This document shows positions 23,440 through 35,313 of a stretch of 64,000 nucleotides of DNA, piece by piece. The position numbers were made by a program, and so were the translations under genes. The stretch's first letter is position 1. Every line of letters starts with the position of its first letter. The DNA is from Babylonia areolata (lineage: Eukaryota > Mollusca > Gastropoda > Neogastropoda > Buccinidae). Where the stretch lies: positions 8,608,810 to 8,672,809 of the forward strand of contig NC_134879.1 in the NCBI RefSeq assembly GCF_041734735.1. Reading direction: 5' to 3'. A model generated the notes under the pieces. The model did not search any database. It was not told the DNA's origin and was given only the letters and a program-made list of their open reading frames with translations.

Positions 23440-23830
23440 CTTGATAACCACAACCCTCTCTGCCATCTTCTGGTTGCCAGTGGAGCAGCAGCCTAGTGTA
23501 AATCCACCTGACAAGGAAGAGAGTATTGGTGGAATTCCAGTCCCATATACAGACAGGGATACGGACACCCGCTGCCCTGTCCACTAGACCATGAATGGTG
23601 ATCTGGTGCTCGTCATTCAGATGAGATGATAAATTGAGGTCCTGTGTGCAGCTTGCATTTGGCGCATGTGAAATAATCCATGGTAGCAAAAGAGTTGTCT
23701 CTGGCAAAATTATGAAGAAAAATCCACTTGGTGATAGACTGCAGACAGAAAATGAAGAAAAGAAAAGGGAGGTCCTGCACTGTGGCAATGCACTCTCCAT
23801 GGGGAGAGCAGCCTGAACTTCACTTCAGAG
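23440..23830 (+). repeat. tRNA-derived SINE (CAATA family), head-to-tail on plus strand
   Basis: Its reverse complement carries CATGGGGAGAGTGCATTGCC, GTGGATTTTTCTTCATAATT, TTTGCCAGAGACAACTC and TTATCATCTCATCTGAATGA in the same order as the 6775 and 30277 copies. The tRNA-like head lies near 23470-23550. Confidence 0.8.
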
Positions 23831-24762
23831 ATTTCTGTTGCAACAAAAAGTTACACAAGACAATGCCATACAACACTATGAGGCAATAATCATATTATAT
23901 CTGGCAAGGTTTTCGTATGTTTGAAAATACACTCTGTTCTCAATCATCGTGGGCAGCAAACTAAATTCAGAACAACTGGAGAATCCAAAGATTTCACAAA
24001 ACATCAATGGAATTGGAAAGATAAACCAAGAAATAGTCAAATAGTAAAGAGTGGTAACTCTCTCCATTCACAAGGTACACAATTTCAAGTCAATGCTGCT
24101 TACGCTACCGATTCAGCTAGAATCTGTCAATAAATAGCTTTGGAAGCATTTCCTGACAAACGACATGTCCTTCGTTAAGGGATATGTTGCTGTCAGTATA
24201 TATTGATTTTTGCATGTTTGTGCACACATGAAGGGGATCAAGGCACAAGCACCTCTGCGCAGAGAATGAAAAACATCAAAGATTTTTTTTTACGCAACAG
24301 AATAGATCCTCTATCTTCTCATATTTTTCAAATTTTCTTTTTTCTTAACATTCTTCCATTGAATACAAAAGACAACACAAAATAATAATGAGATGGTAAG
24401 TGTACAAAACCAGTAAAACTTGTCTGTGTGTTTTCCTAGTGATGGACATTCCATTTTGTGATATTTGATGAGTGCTTTAATGTGTCTTGGCTTTCCTATC
24501 TCTTGTGTGTGTAGCTCCTGGACACTGTCTCTCTTTCAGTTTCAATCATCTCTTAACCATCAGTGTGTATGTGTGATTGTGTGTGTGTGTGTGTGTGTGT
24601 GTGTCTGTGTGTGAGAGAGACAGAGAGAGAGAGAGAGTGGGTGTCAGCGGATTTGCCACATTTGACAAACCTGAATGTGCACAGAATCTTTAAAAAACAA
24701 AAAAACAAAAAACAAACAAACAAAAAACCACAAAAAAAAACACCCCTCCAGACAGCTAGAAC
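23831..24762. other. Downstream flank of PRORP, no gene seen
   Basis: It holds a TG/GA microsatellite at about 24577-24640 and an A-rich run at 24700-24740. At about 24210-24265 there is a fragment resembling a dispersed gastropod-type repeat (ACACATGAAGGGGATCAAGG). A PRORP 3' UTR must lie here, but I see no convincing minus-strand poly(A) signal close to the stop. Confidence 0.5.
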
Positions 24763-25971
24763 CTAAGCAGACAGGTGTTTTTTCTTGGAGTGCTTTGAAG
24801 CAGTCTTGCGTTCCCCCTTGTACCGCAGACATAGCACTGGCTGAGTCTCTGAGCGAAAGTTGACGGTTCCGTTATTATAGGGAATGTGCCAGCCTTTCTC
24901 ATCCTTCACTGGTCCGCAGTCAAACTGGCTGGGCATCTGAAACAAACCCCACAACATGGGCCACAATGACAACTGACTGCACATGTACACAGTCATAATG
25001 ACAGGGGTTCCTAAACTTGTAACCAAACACACACCACACTGTTTCAAGACCAGACTGAACATTTCCCATACCAAATACAAAGCCAAACTGAATGAAAATA
25101 TTATTTGCTGCACTGCTCACAAAAGAGATCTGCAGATATCCTGATACCAATGTCTTCAACACTTTGTTTATTGGTGTGGTTTTATTTTATTTTATTTATT
25201 TTTATTTATTTATTTTAAACATTTATAAATATTTGAGAAGACTGAATATCATGACATCAAAATCTTTTCTTTTTTTTTTCTTTTTTTTTTTTTGCTGTTA
25301 ATGCATATAGAAAATAATATTGTTGTGGTATCAGTTTTAATTGCATTAAGCTCTTTGTAAAAATGGTACTGGTCCAGTTAATATGAAAAGTCCAGGATTT
25401 TCCAGACTCTGAAGGAAAAAAGAAATGTTCCCTAGACTTTTCCAGCCCTGGAAATGGTTCTCTCATTTTCCCCCAGACTTTTCCAGCCCTGGAAATGGTT
25501 CTCTCATTTTCCCCCAGACTTTTCCAGCCCTGGAAATGGTTCTCCCATTTTCCCCCAGACTTTTCCATACTGCCTTGACTTTGTACAGACCCTGGATACA
25601 CTAGTACTCAGCTGGAAAAAGCCGCAGAAGGTCAATGAATACTTACTAAACTGTGATATTCAAAATGGTCATACTGTATGTACAGGTGATGTGAAAATCC
25701 TAAAATATTCATGCTCTTTATCAATACAATACATGATGAATCGTATTTGGTGTGTGTGTGTGTGTGTGTGGTTAAAACATTTTTTGAGATATTGATATTA
25801 ATGAAATTTGGTAAATCGATTCGTTAAATATGTTCTTTTAAAATTCATATCATTTTTTTTTCTTTCTCAAATTAGACTTTCTTTGTGTTGCCCAGTTAAT
25901 ATTTATTCAAATGGTTGCGAAAATGTCAGTACAACAAAAAGTTAATCTGACAATCAATGGTTTCAGTCAGT

Positions 25972-26015
<44 letters not shown>

Positions 26016-29000
26016 CAATTACTTGTTCAGTTTTCACAAATTTCCATTGTAAAAACTCATTCAGTATCAGATACAGTATACCATCCGATATGAACCCAAA
26101 CATAAGGACACTAAATCAAAATAACATGCATGTGTGTTCTTGTTTATGTACATATGTGCACATGCTGAATGTGTGTGGATGTGTGTGCAAGCACATACAC
26201 ATCAAGTTTTTAGACATGTTTGAGTGAGATTTCACTGTATGCCATTTGCACTTTGATTGTTGCAGAACAGCAAACATGAATGGTTAAAGTTTAGAACTAT
26301 AAAAAAAAATATGATACCAACCATTCCCACTGACACACGGTGACAAACATACCTTCTGATGCCATGGGCTGTCAATTATTTATACTTCTTCTTTAAGAAT
26401 CTAATGCTCCTGTGTCGTTCAATCAACTCTCATATGCATGTGTGTTACCTTTTCTATCTTTCTTTTTCTTTTTTTCTTGTGTGTGCTGAAGTGGGATGGT
26501 GTAAGGTTACATCAAGAGTATGATTTTGTGTGAGGGTGAGCATGCACGCCAAGTGAGACAGATGACAAACCTAAAAGAAATATATAAAAAAATCCACCAT
26601 ATCAAATAGCCAGTATTGCTTCTTGTTGAAATTACTGTTAAATACTTTTTTTCCCAAAAATCTTTTTCTTCAGCATAGGATTCTGTACTTTGTCAATGTT
26701 TTGTTTTTCTTTTTGAGGAGCATATATTGTTCTTTTTGGGTTGGTGGGCAGGGGGATACAGTGAGAAAAGAATATGTATAAAAATGCTAAGCATGGTGAA
26801 GGAAAAAATACAAACTAAAGGGAAATAACTACAACAATAACAAACAAGTTTGGTTATTTACTGTGACTGAAATGCCTGCTGGATATGATGAGGTAAAGTT
26901 GACAATCTGGCGCGACTTCTGCCATCGTTCAAAGGTTTCCTTGAAAGCTGGGCCAAGGTTGTATTTGTGGTCACGCATGAAATCCCCAGACACAAACAGA
27001 CAGTCTTGGCCGCTGAACAGTGTGGCATACAGACAGAAAGGATCATCTGAAGATCTGCACATACACACACACACACACCAAAACAGACATTATCATACAT
27101 ACCATACCAAAGCACACATACAAAACAAGAATTTGACGTTTATAATATTGGTTGTGTGAGCATGTGTGTTTGTGGGTGCATGCATGCATGTGCGTTTATG
27201 TGTGTATGTCAGTGTGTGCATGATTTAAATATCCACCCTTAAGACAGTGAGTATATCCCAATTGATAAATTTACGACATGTTCCATTTCTTTTGGTTTTA
27301 TGGACAAATTTCTGATCAGATTAAGATTATATTTGACTGTTTTAGTCCATATGGCTGAAAATCCTTAACACCAGACAAACGAGTCAATAACTTAACCCTT
27401 TGACTGCTGCTGGCAAGTATGCTTGTTGAGAAAGGACTGTCACCTCAGAGAGATAAGACAGACCTTGCAAGTCAGGATATCAGTCAGTCAGCAGTCTTTA
27501 TCTGGACTTCTTCCTCTTGGGACTCATTACTTGTGATCACTAAAATCAATGACACAATGGTTAAGTTTACATAAGGGATAACTGTTGCCTATCAAACTCC
27601 ATGCAACACTGATCTTATTCCACCAAAATTCAGCATTTGAGGGGTCAGTATCAAACAAATAGAGGTCTTAATTGCTTAACTAACAATATAATCTTTGAAC
27701 TGATGAGAACAAGAATAGTCCAAACTCAAATTTTAAAAATTAAAATTGATTTCCTTGCTAACCGTCCCCCCTCCATTGAAACAGACCACTGTGGAAAATC
27801 TTTAAAAAATATTTCTTCATAGCATGGAACAATACACACATACATCAACAGAAGTTGACATGTACGTACATGTTTTCAGTGAAGAATGCTTTGGCGTGTC
27901 TGCTGATGTAGGCCATGTCAGCGGCCGGCCATTTCTTCATGTGAGCACGTCCAATAACCAACACCTTCATGTGACGCTCACGAGCAAAGTAGTGCACAAT
28001 GTCTCGCAGCTGCAGCAGACACACACAACTGAGTAAAACATGATAACTCATTTAGCATGCATTGTATGGTGTTACTTTCGTGTCACAACTCATACACACA
28101 CACATGCATGCACACACCCACACACACATGCACACACACACACACACATGCACACACACACACACACTGCCTTATTTGGTTGGTCACAGTCCCTCACTAA
28201 CATCTGTAAAAAAAAACAACCAAAATCTAAAAACATCTTTTTCAAGCAGTCTCTATGTCACAGTCCCTCTATCTCATCTTTTAAACCAAATAACAAACTA
28301 AAAATAAACAACACTGCTTTTCAAGCATTCTCTGCATATCTTATAAAACAAGTAACAAGTTAAAAATAAACATCCCTTTTCAAGCAGACTCTGTTTCACA
28401 TCTTATAAAACAAGTAACAAGTTAAAAATAAACATCCCTTTTCAAGCAGTCTCTGTTTCACATCTTATAAAACAAGTAACAAGTTAAAAATAAACATTCC
28501 TTTTCAAGCAGTCTCTGTTTCACATCTTATAAAACAAGTAACAAGTTAAAAATAAACATTCCTTTTCAAGCAGTCTCTACATAATCATTCCACATGCTGT
28601 ATTGCATGGATCCTCATCATTTTTTTCTCCATGCATGTGTGCGTGTATGTGTGATTATAATTACTGTCATTATTTCTATTTTTCTCTGGGACAGCAGAAT
28701 CATAATCCACCTTAATCTGCAACACACTTTATGTTGTTTTTTTTCTCTCTGTGTATTCATATATGTATAGATTTATTTATCCATATAAGTGGAATTTTCT
28801 TGTTTACTGGCAGAGCTTTGGTGGAAAAAAAACAAACTCTTCTGTTGTATGCTGCACAAGGACCCAGTTTCACAATGTCACCTGAAAGACCAGTATTACT
28901 GATATTAACGGCTGACATGAGAGAGTCATTCACTTCATTTCAATGTTCGTTCTTAACTGTTCAGTTTGTGGATGCGACAGTACAAATTGATGAGAACACA

Positions 29001-31142
29001 GGTCATCACTGCAGCCCTATTGTCCACCAGGTCTTCACCCCACTAATAAACTTACATATTGCTTCTGGTTTTTGTGTCTGACAAATAAATAAAGTTACTG
29101 TATTGTATTGTATTGTATTATGTCAGAACTGATTTCTCTGCACGAAATTAATGCTGCTCTCCAAAGAAATCACAACACCACAAAGCAGCACTACCCATAT
29201 ATTTTTTTTCCTGGACCTGCAAGTGCAACTGTCTTGCTCTCCATGTGAATGGGTCTTTTTTTTCCTAAAGAAATTTATAGGGGACAATCTTTTTGTTGCT
29301 ATAGGTTCTTTTATGTGCATTAAATGCACCCTGTACACAGGACCACAGTTTATCATCTCATCTGAAAGACAGGCACCAATACCACTACTCAAGGTCTGGC
29401 AACTGCACACAAACACACACACACACAAACATATGCACTCACACACACATGCTCACACACACACACACACCTGTTTTGATTTTCTGACAGACTGTCGTCC
29501 CTGGCCTTTGCAGGCGATGTTGAGAGCGTCAAGCACCACATCGAAGGGAGCATGCTCCATGACAAAGTCTCGAAACAGCTCCACTTCCTGAGGGTTGGAC
29601 TGCAGGTAGACATTGCTCTTGACCAGAGCTCTCTCTAGGAACTCTCTCTGCAAGGTTTCAAACTCGGAGGAGGACAGTTCAATGCGATCCAGCCTATGTT
29701 TGCACTGATGACAGTCACCCCTGGGAAAACAACAAGTGCGATGTCCTTGTAATTGGTATCAGTGGAAAGAATTTTTTTTTGGTTTCGTTTTTCATGCCAA
29801 ATTTAATGTCAACCAACAAAGTATTTCCAGAGAAAATGCATGTCAAAGTTTACCACACACACACACACACACATATGTATGTAACACACAAAAAACTGAA
29901 ACACTGGGTTAAACTACATAAGCTCACATTGTTTACACACACACACACACATACACATATATATAATGTGAACCAGAACTGATAGTGATACACAATTTTA
30001 ATGTGGAAATAAAAACTGTTGGATGCATTTTCTTCTTTTCCCTTCGTCTACAGAGGCAATGCTATTAAAACAACAACAACCAAATATAAAAGAAGATGAA
30101 GAAGAAACCCACCTCCTTTGTAACTGCACAATCCAACTGATTATTCTCAGGGAGCTGTTTTAAACTACAACTGTTAATCACACTTAATAATAGTGATTTT
30201 CTCTTCACCACAGAATCCTCAGAAACTGGTTTTAGCACTGTGCAGATTTCTACTGTTCTTAAAAACAGTATTTATTGTTTTGAATTGTATTGTATTGTAT
30301 TGTATTGTATTACGTTTTGTCACAACAGACTTTGAGGTGTCAGTGTGAACTTCGGGCTGCTTTCCCAGGTGAGAGTACATTGCCGCAGTGTAGCACAACC
30401 CTTACCGTTTTTTCTGTCTTCATATATACATATATAGACATATATTTGTTTTGCTGCCAAAGTGGATTTTTCTACAAGATTTTGCCAGGGACAACCCTTT
30501 TGTTCCCAAGGGGTTATTTTTTTGTGCTAAAATAAAAGCATACCACAAATGGGACCTTGATCGGTTTATCGTTTCATCCAAAGACCAGCACACAGACTGC
30601 CACTCAAGGTGTCGTTAAAGGGGGAAGTAAAAATACCATATGTGGGACTTAATCTGTGGACACTCGCTTTCATGTCAGGTGCATCATCACCATTAGGCCA
30701 TACCTCAAACAGAAATAAAACTTCATAAATAATGATCATCTTTCACTTGCTAAAAGAAACATAAGAAAAGAAAATCTTTGTTTAAGTAACATTAATTCAA
30801 ATATTTTAATGCTGTTCAAGACAGCATAAAATCATAATATTAACATTAACAAATTAAGCACTTGCCATTATCATTTCTACTGTATCAAAAATTATGATCA
30901 TGCACTCTTCTTTATAATCTTAATATTGATTTAATGTGAAACTACAGCAATCAATCGATTAATTTACCTGACTGTGTTCACAGAAGTCCACTTGCAAATC
31001 CACTTCTCTTTCTCTGACCTGTAATTCAAATCATGTTAAAAATAACAAACCAAACAAAAACAACAACGAAAAACAAAAAAAACAAACACATTTCAAATAG
31101 CAAACACACTACACACTGTAGCGAGACAGACAGACAGACAGA

Positions 31143-31186
<44 letters not shown>

Positions 31187-32418
31187 CAGATATATCAATA
31201 TTCTGAGCATCACTTGATTTTTTTTTCATGGGGTTGAGTGGGTTTATGTAATGATAGTCATGTATGGTGTAACTGCAAGGTATGATATATCTGTAGCACT
31301 CTGTGTGTATAACAGACACTCTTGGTCTCCATCAACAATAATAATTCCTAAAGTATAACTCATACCAGTCAGATATGCAATAACAATATTACCAAAATAT
31401 AAAACGAGCCCAGTCTCACAAACCTTGTGAAATACAGTTCAACTTCTTTAGCCATTGCTGGTGAAAGCATCCAGTTGTACTTCCACATGTAGGTGAAGTA
31501 TCTCTCCAAAAGATCATGAGTGTGCAATAGTTTGCATGCACGTAAGATCTCCTGTAACACAATATCCTGCGGCTCATAGCCCTTCGATGTCTGTTCATCT
31601 AACAATTCAAAGGCTAACTGTATGTCCTGCTCTCTTATTGCTGCAGCAATGATGGGGCTGTAATAGGAAGATGCTGGTGTGGTTGTCAGCTTGACCATTT
31701 CCAGAATGTCCAGTGCTTTACGCCACTGGGAGGTCCGAGACAGGCCTGCTATCAAATACTTTGCAGTGATAGAATCAAACACATCAGAGATCTTCAAAAT
31801 TTCCCTGAAGGCCTCTTCGACAATTTGTTCCTTTGCCTCTGTTCCGTACCTTCCTTGCAAGGCCACAAACAAAGAAAGGGTTGAGATATTGGGGGATGAT
31901 GTCTCTGTGTTCAGATAATCAATGAAAGAAGCAGCAAGGCTGGTCTGTGCATGATGATACATCAGCTGCATGCATAAAGTCTCCCACGCCTTCTTCAGAT
32001 CTGGGTTTTCTGACAATATGGTCTTCTTTAACTTCTCCCAGTCTTCGTGTGAATATACCAGATGATCACAGTTTGCAAGTTTTGACTGAAACTCGGTCAC
32101 TGATGCACTGTTCAGTATAAGAGGAGGCCCATCATCCACTTCAAGATTTGTGGGAGGTTTTACAGCTTCCAGGTGTTTTTCTGATGAATCACCAGCTTCA
32201 AAAAGGTTCTTGATATTTACTGGCTTCACTTGGTACGATCTTGAGTTTGACATACGCTTTTGTCTGGAATGTTTACCTCCTTTGAATGCTTGGAAGTTGT
32301 CTGATATCGCAACTGGTTCAATAGCATCATGCCGACAACGGCACAAAACTGACAATAAATTTCTTCTTATAGTACCTGAATGGGTCACAAGTCGGAACAC
32401 TGCCTTTGCACTCCACAT
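24763..32418 (-). CDS. PRORP: PRORP, protein-only RNase P catalytic subunit (mitochondrial), 6 exons
   Basis: Exons 32418-31424, 31018-30968, 29720-29471, 28009-27870, 27054-26862 and 24936-24763 join in phase to 600 residues (human 583). The enzyme cleaves the 5' leader from mitochondrial pre-tRNAs. The N-terminus (about 30 residues, Arg-rich, no acidic residue) looks like a mitochondrial presequence. A PPR-type helical region covers about 180-330. The NYN/PIN-like metallonuclease follows: APFDVVLDALNIA (D413), SSDDPFCLYATL (D482, D483) and FVSGDFMRDHK (D503) supply the expected catalytic aspartates. The zinc site is complete: GDCHQC (C352, C355), GWHIPY (H560) and PVLCLRY (C579). A 51-bp exon encoding WICKWTSVNTV leads into the CxxC strand. 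All residues assigned to catalysis in plant and human PRORP are present, so the enzyme looks functional. Residue numbers are from my own splice model. Confidence 0.94.
25434..25567. repeat. 41-bp tandem repeat, about 3.3 copies, in last PRORP intron
   Basis: The unit is AGACTTTTCCAGCCCTGGAA + ATGGTTCTCTCATTTTCCCCC. Copies start at 25434, 25475, 25516 and 25557. CCAG...CTGG within each unit is a small inverted repeat. Confidence 0.9.
27392..27590 (-). mobile_element. TTAA MITE-like element in PRORP intron, reverse orientation
   Basis: TTAACCCTTTGACTGCTGCTGGC at the left (TTAA 27392-27395), then GGACTTCTTCCTCTTGGGAC and CATTACTTGTGATCAC, is the reverse complement of the 11.1-kb element. No minisatellite is present. 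The right boundary is approximate. Confidence 0.6.
28090..28168. repeat. CA microsatellite next to PRORP exon 4
   Basis: An interrupted CA run starts about 80 bp upstream (in transcript sense) of the exon starting at 28009. Confidence 0.9.
28238..28577. repeat. 62-bp tandem repeat, about 5 copies, in PRORP intron
   Basis: The unit includes TTCAAGCAGTCTCTGTTTCA and AAACAAGTAACAAGTTAAAA. The last three copies are nearly identical, and the first two are more diverged or incomplete. Confidence 0.9.
28795..28900 (-). repeat. SINE fragment (CAATA family)
   Basis: AAGTGGAATTTTCTTGTTTA...GGCAGAGCTTTGGTGG and CTGCACAAGGACCCAGTTTC correspond to the middle of the family consensus seen at 29200-29360. 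The ends are not clear. Confidence 0.5.
29099..29398 (-). repeat. SINE (CAATA family) with intact tail, PRORP intron
   Basis: TGTATTGTATTGTATTGTAT at the left is the reverse complement of a (CAATA)n tail. GATTTCTCTGCACGAAATTA, then TAGGTTCTTTTATGTGCATT, GTACACAGGACCACAGTTTA and TCATCTCATCTGAAAGAC follow. It ends 73 bp downstream of the PRORP exon 3 donor. Confidence 0.85.
29780..29950 (+). repeat. Dispersed repeat carrying a CA microsatellite, copy 1
   Basis: TCATGCCAAATTTAATGTCA, then AAAGTATTTCCAGAGAAAAT, a CA run, CTGAAACACTGGGTTAAACT and CACATTGTTTAC parallel the copy at 53835-54095 in the same order. The CA run is at the homologous internal position in both. Confidence 0.7.
30277..30706 (-). 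repeat. Nearly full-length tRNA-derived SINE (CAATA family)
   Basis: This is the best copy. The reverse-complement tail (TATTG)n at 30282-30309 is followed by TACGTTTTGTCACAACAGAC, GTGGATTTTTCTACAAGATT and TTTGCCAGGGACAACCC. At the right end the minus strand reads GGTATGGCCTAATGGTGATG, a good tRNA A box, with a decayed B-box region (CAGATTAAGTCC). It lies in a PRORP intron between the 51-bp exon and exon 3. Confidence 0.85.
31126..31184. repeat. GACA plus GT compound microsatellite
   Basis: (GACA)n followed by (GT)n, in PRORP intron 1. Confidence 0.9.
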
Positions 32419-33210
32419 TCTGCGAATTTTTGAAACTCTTTGCTGTCACCGAGACTTTACACTCTTCACTTCACTTTCGCTATTATCATCAGTGCACTCG
32501 TCACGCTGATCATTGAATATAATCGTATGCAACTCAAGTGACTTACACTATACTTTCGGATCATAATTCTGATGTCAACAGTTATGGGCTAACATTAGTT
32601 AAATCAATGAGAAATCAGTCAAAAGATGAAAAACGACAGGCCCCAATCTCGTGTGTCAACCACGTGATTTCTGCAGACGAAATGCTTCTCAACGTCTTTT
32701 TAACAGAATTAATCAAAAGATGGATTGAGTTTGAAACAAAGTTATTGGATCGGCTGTAGTCAAGAGCGCAGACATTCAAATGTTCATTATTAAAAAAACT
32801 CATTAATTCCGAAGGAACACATGATTAAAACCACGTAATGTGTTATTTCCTTTAAAAGCCTGAAACTGTCAGCTGTGAAACACGCAGAAGTTTCGAATCA
32901 ACCACTTAGTTCATCACACAAAATTTTTTTGACTTACACTAGTTTTCTGTTTCATCGTAGAAATCATATTATACATTTATGCCTTCGTTAGCTGCCTTTT
33001 TTTAAATGACAAGACAATAAAAATGTTTAATTTGACGGTTTTGCCCATTTTTGGTATAAAGTATATCAAAACGAAGGGATGTAACTCTTAATAATAACAA
33101 TGTATTCGGCTGCTTAGCATAATGAAATGTCCGCTGCTCATCTTGTAGATCGTGGGAAGGGCAAGTATAATGTTACAAGCTGTAACTTTTGAGTGACTAA
33201 CATGTGATAT
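32419..33210. promoter_or_regulatory. Divergent promoter interval between PRORP and the BTB gene
   Basis: 792 bp separate the two start codons, which face away from each other. The interval has no dinucleotide microsatellite and no recognised SINE, unlike nearly every other spacer in the window. I saw no clear TATA box close to either start. Shared promoter use is inferred from geometry only. Confidence 0.45.
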
Positions 33211-35313
33211 GTGAGGCAGACAACTGAAGTAGAAACACGATGCACAATGTCGCATTACATGAAATCAGCGAAAAAGACGTTTTCAAAGAATACACAGGAT
33301 TCGGTCATTCGACCACTTCTTCGACAAAGGGACACAGGAGAACTTTGTGACATCGAACTGAAATTGAATGGGCGTAAATTTTATGCTCACAAAGCTATAC
33401 TTGCTCTAGGGAGCCCATACTTTCTTTCTATGTTTACCTGTGATATGCGAGAAAAATCAACTAGAGAAGTGGATCTTTCAGCTTCCTTGAGTGTTGAAAA
33501 TGACGATGTTCTTGCTCGTGTGTTGGATTTTATGTACACTGGCTCCATACTGCTAACAACTGACAACGTTGTTGAAATAATCAGCGTGTCAGATTTTCTT
33601 CTCATTGACGACCTCAAGGACTATTGTAAACAATTTCTGCTTGATCTTGGAAATCTTGACCTGACAAACTGTCTTCGGGTTCGATTTCTGGCAGATGATC
33701 ACAATCTTCCAGAAGTTGCTGACGCGGCACAGCATATTATTGAAGCACGCTTTCATGACTACCTGATCCATCATGACGAGGTTCTGGATTTGCCGCCAGA
33801 CTGTCTTCTTCGTTTGCTAAAAATCCCTTCAGTTGTGCAGCACACCAGTTACATTGAGCTAAAAAAGGTTGTGAATCGTTGGGTTGACAATGATCCTGCA
33901 ACACGGCAAACCTACTTTTCCTGTCTGATTGACTGTGTCAAGTCATGGATATCAGACTATGCAAATGAGGCATCATATCTTGGAAGAGAGCTTCGTCGAT
34001 CTTTGGAAGGTGCAGATGCTTCTCTTGCTTTCCATCTTGAGCCTTCAAATGTCTGTGATAATGCGAACCTGATTGCCTCAGTCAGTAACAGCTGTTCAGG
34101 GATGTTGAGCCCAGACAAGACAGAAACACCTGTTTTGTTTGCTGCTGTTTGTAACCAAGGATTGAAGTTCATGAAGGTGATGGTGTACAGCTTGTCACTG
34201 CAGAAGTGGTTTCATTTTCCAATATCTGGAGAACGCTTGCTGCAGTTCATACCAGCCAGACAAACAGTGTGCAGCATGCTGGTCAATGATGCAAGGTTGT
34301 ACATGTACCTGTGCTACAGTTTCCCATACCCCACAGACATGCTGAAAATCAACATTTTAGTTGTGGATCTCATTACTGGTCAGCCCTCTCTGTTTTCATT
34401 TCGCACTGCAGACAACTACAACCCTTGCTACCGCACAACTCTAACCAGCCACCGCACAGTTCCTGCAGCCATGGTGCTGTGCAGTGGCCAGTTGGTGGTG
34501 GTTGGGAACAAGGAAGGAACGGGCCATTTGTTTCTGTGCAAACTGAACACAAACCAGTACTCTTGCTTTCAAATCCCAGGGTCAAGATTCATCAGTCTGG
34601 CACGATGTGTTGTGAGAGAAAATCGTAACGTTTTCATTTGGTTTCGTCACCGCACTGGTCCCTCAGAAGAGTTCTGTGTCAAAAAATCTGTGGGGTTTGC
34701 TGTGTTTGACATCAAGTCGAAAATCTTCAGATCTCTGGACATGACGGCACCGGATATCTCCTATGATGATTTTGCCCGGTGTTACACTTTGTGTCTGCGT
34801 GATGACACTGTCCACATCTACCATCCAGGAGACCCGGCCCTTGTTCTGGATGAGGTTCGTGGCAAGTGGATCACTTCTGTTCGTAGACTCCCATCTGCAG
34901 GTGGTGAAACTCCATCTGAAAGTGAAGGACAGGCGTATGGCTACAAAGTGATCACTTCAACGGAAGACAGCGTCTTTGTGTTTGACAACGAACAGCCGTA
35001 CAGCACATCGCTGCATGAGATTTCTGAGAAATTCCCTTGTGCCATGGCCCACATACCACCCCCCATTGACAACATTTCTGTGGTTGCCCCTGGCAACATT
35101 CCAGTGTCGGTGCTGCAATCATTGAGTCCATGCAGTAAGTATGATGATGCTTATGCAAATGCACTGCATGTGACGCTCCAGTCTTCAGATGGTGAGACAG
35201 ATGACAGTGCATCAGCTTGTGAAGATCAAAACACAGACAATGATGAGTATGAATATGATGATGACATTTATGATTATGACTTTGGCTACAACATTGAAGG
35301 ACTGGACTTTTAA
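33211..35313 (+). CDS. BTB-BACK-kelch-like protein, intronless, 700 aa
   Basis: A single uninterrupted frame. The BTB domain spans about residues 42-155 (GELCDIELKLNGRKFYAHKA, ALGSPYFLSMF, VLDFMYTGSILL). BACK-type helices follow at about 160-275 (NCLRVRFLADDHNLPEVADA, LLRLLKIPSVV, VVNRWVDNDPATR). Residues about 300-620 look like degenerate kelch/beta-propeller blades with few classical GG motifs. The last about 50 residues are rich in Asp, Glu and Tyr. BTB-kelch proteins usually serve as CUL3 ubiquitin-ligase adaptors; the substrate is unknown. The 33211 ATG is the first; an ATG at 33247 (residue 13) is an alternative start. Lack of introns beside intron-rich neighbours suggests a retrogene or lineage-specific copy. 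I cannot assign an orthologue. Confidence 0.88.
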   Translation: MRQTTEVETRCTMSHYMKSAKKTFSKNTQDSVIRPLLRQRDTGELCDIELKLNGRKFYAHKAILALGSPYFLSMFTCDMREKSTREVDLSASLSVENDDVLARVLDFMYTGSILLTTDNVVEIISVSDFLLIDDLKDYCKQFLLDLGNLDLTNCLRVRFLADDHNLPEVADAAQHIIEARFHDYLIHHDEVLDLPPDCLLRLLKIPSVVQHTSYIELKKVVNRWVDNDPATRQTYFSCLIDCVKSWISDYANEASYLGRELRRSLEGADASLAFHLEPSNVCDNANLIASVSNSCSGMLSPDKTETPVLFAAVCNQGLKFMKVMVYSLSLQKWFHFPISGERLLQFIPARQTVCSMLVNDARLYMYLCYSFPYPTDMLKINILVVDLITGQPSLFSFRTADNYNPCYRTTLTSHRTVPAAMVLCSGQLVVVGNKEGTGHLFLCKLNTNQYSCFQIPGSRFISLARCVVRENRNVFIWFRHRTGPSEEFCVKKSVGFAVFDIKSKIFRSLDMTAPDISYDDFARCYTLCLRDDTVHIYHPGDPALVLDEVRGKWITSVRRLPSAGGETPSESEGQAYGYKVITSTEDSVFVFDNEQPYSTSLHEISEKFPCAMAHIPPPIDNISVVAPGNIPVSVLQSLSPCSKYDDAYANALHVTLQSSDGETDDSASACEDQNTDNDEYEYDDDIYDYDFGYNIEGLDF

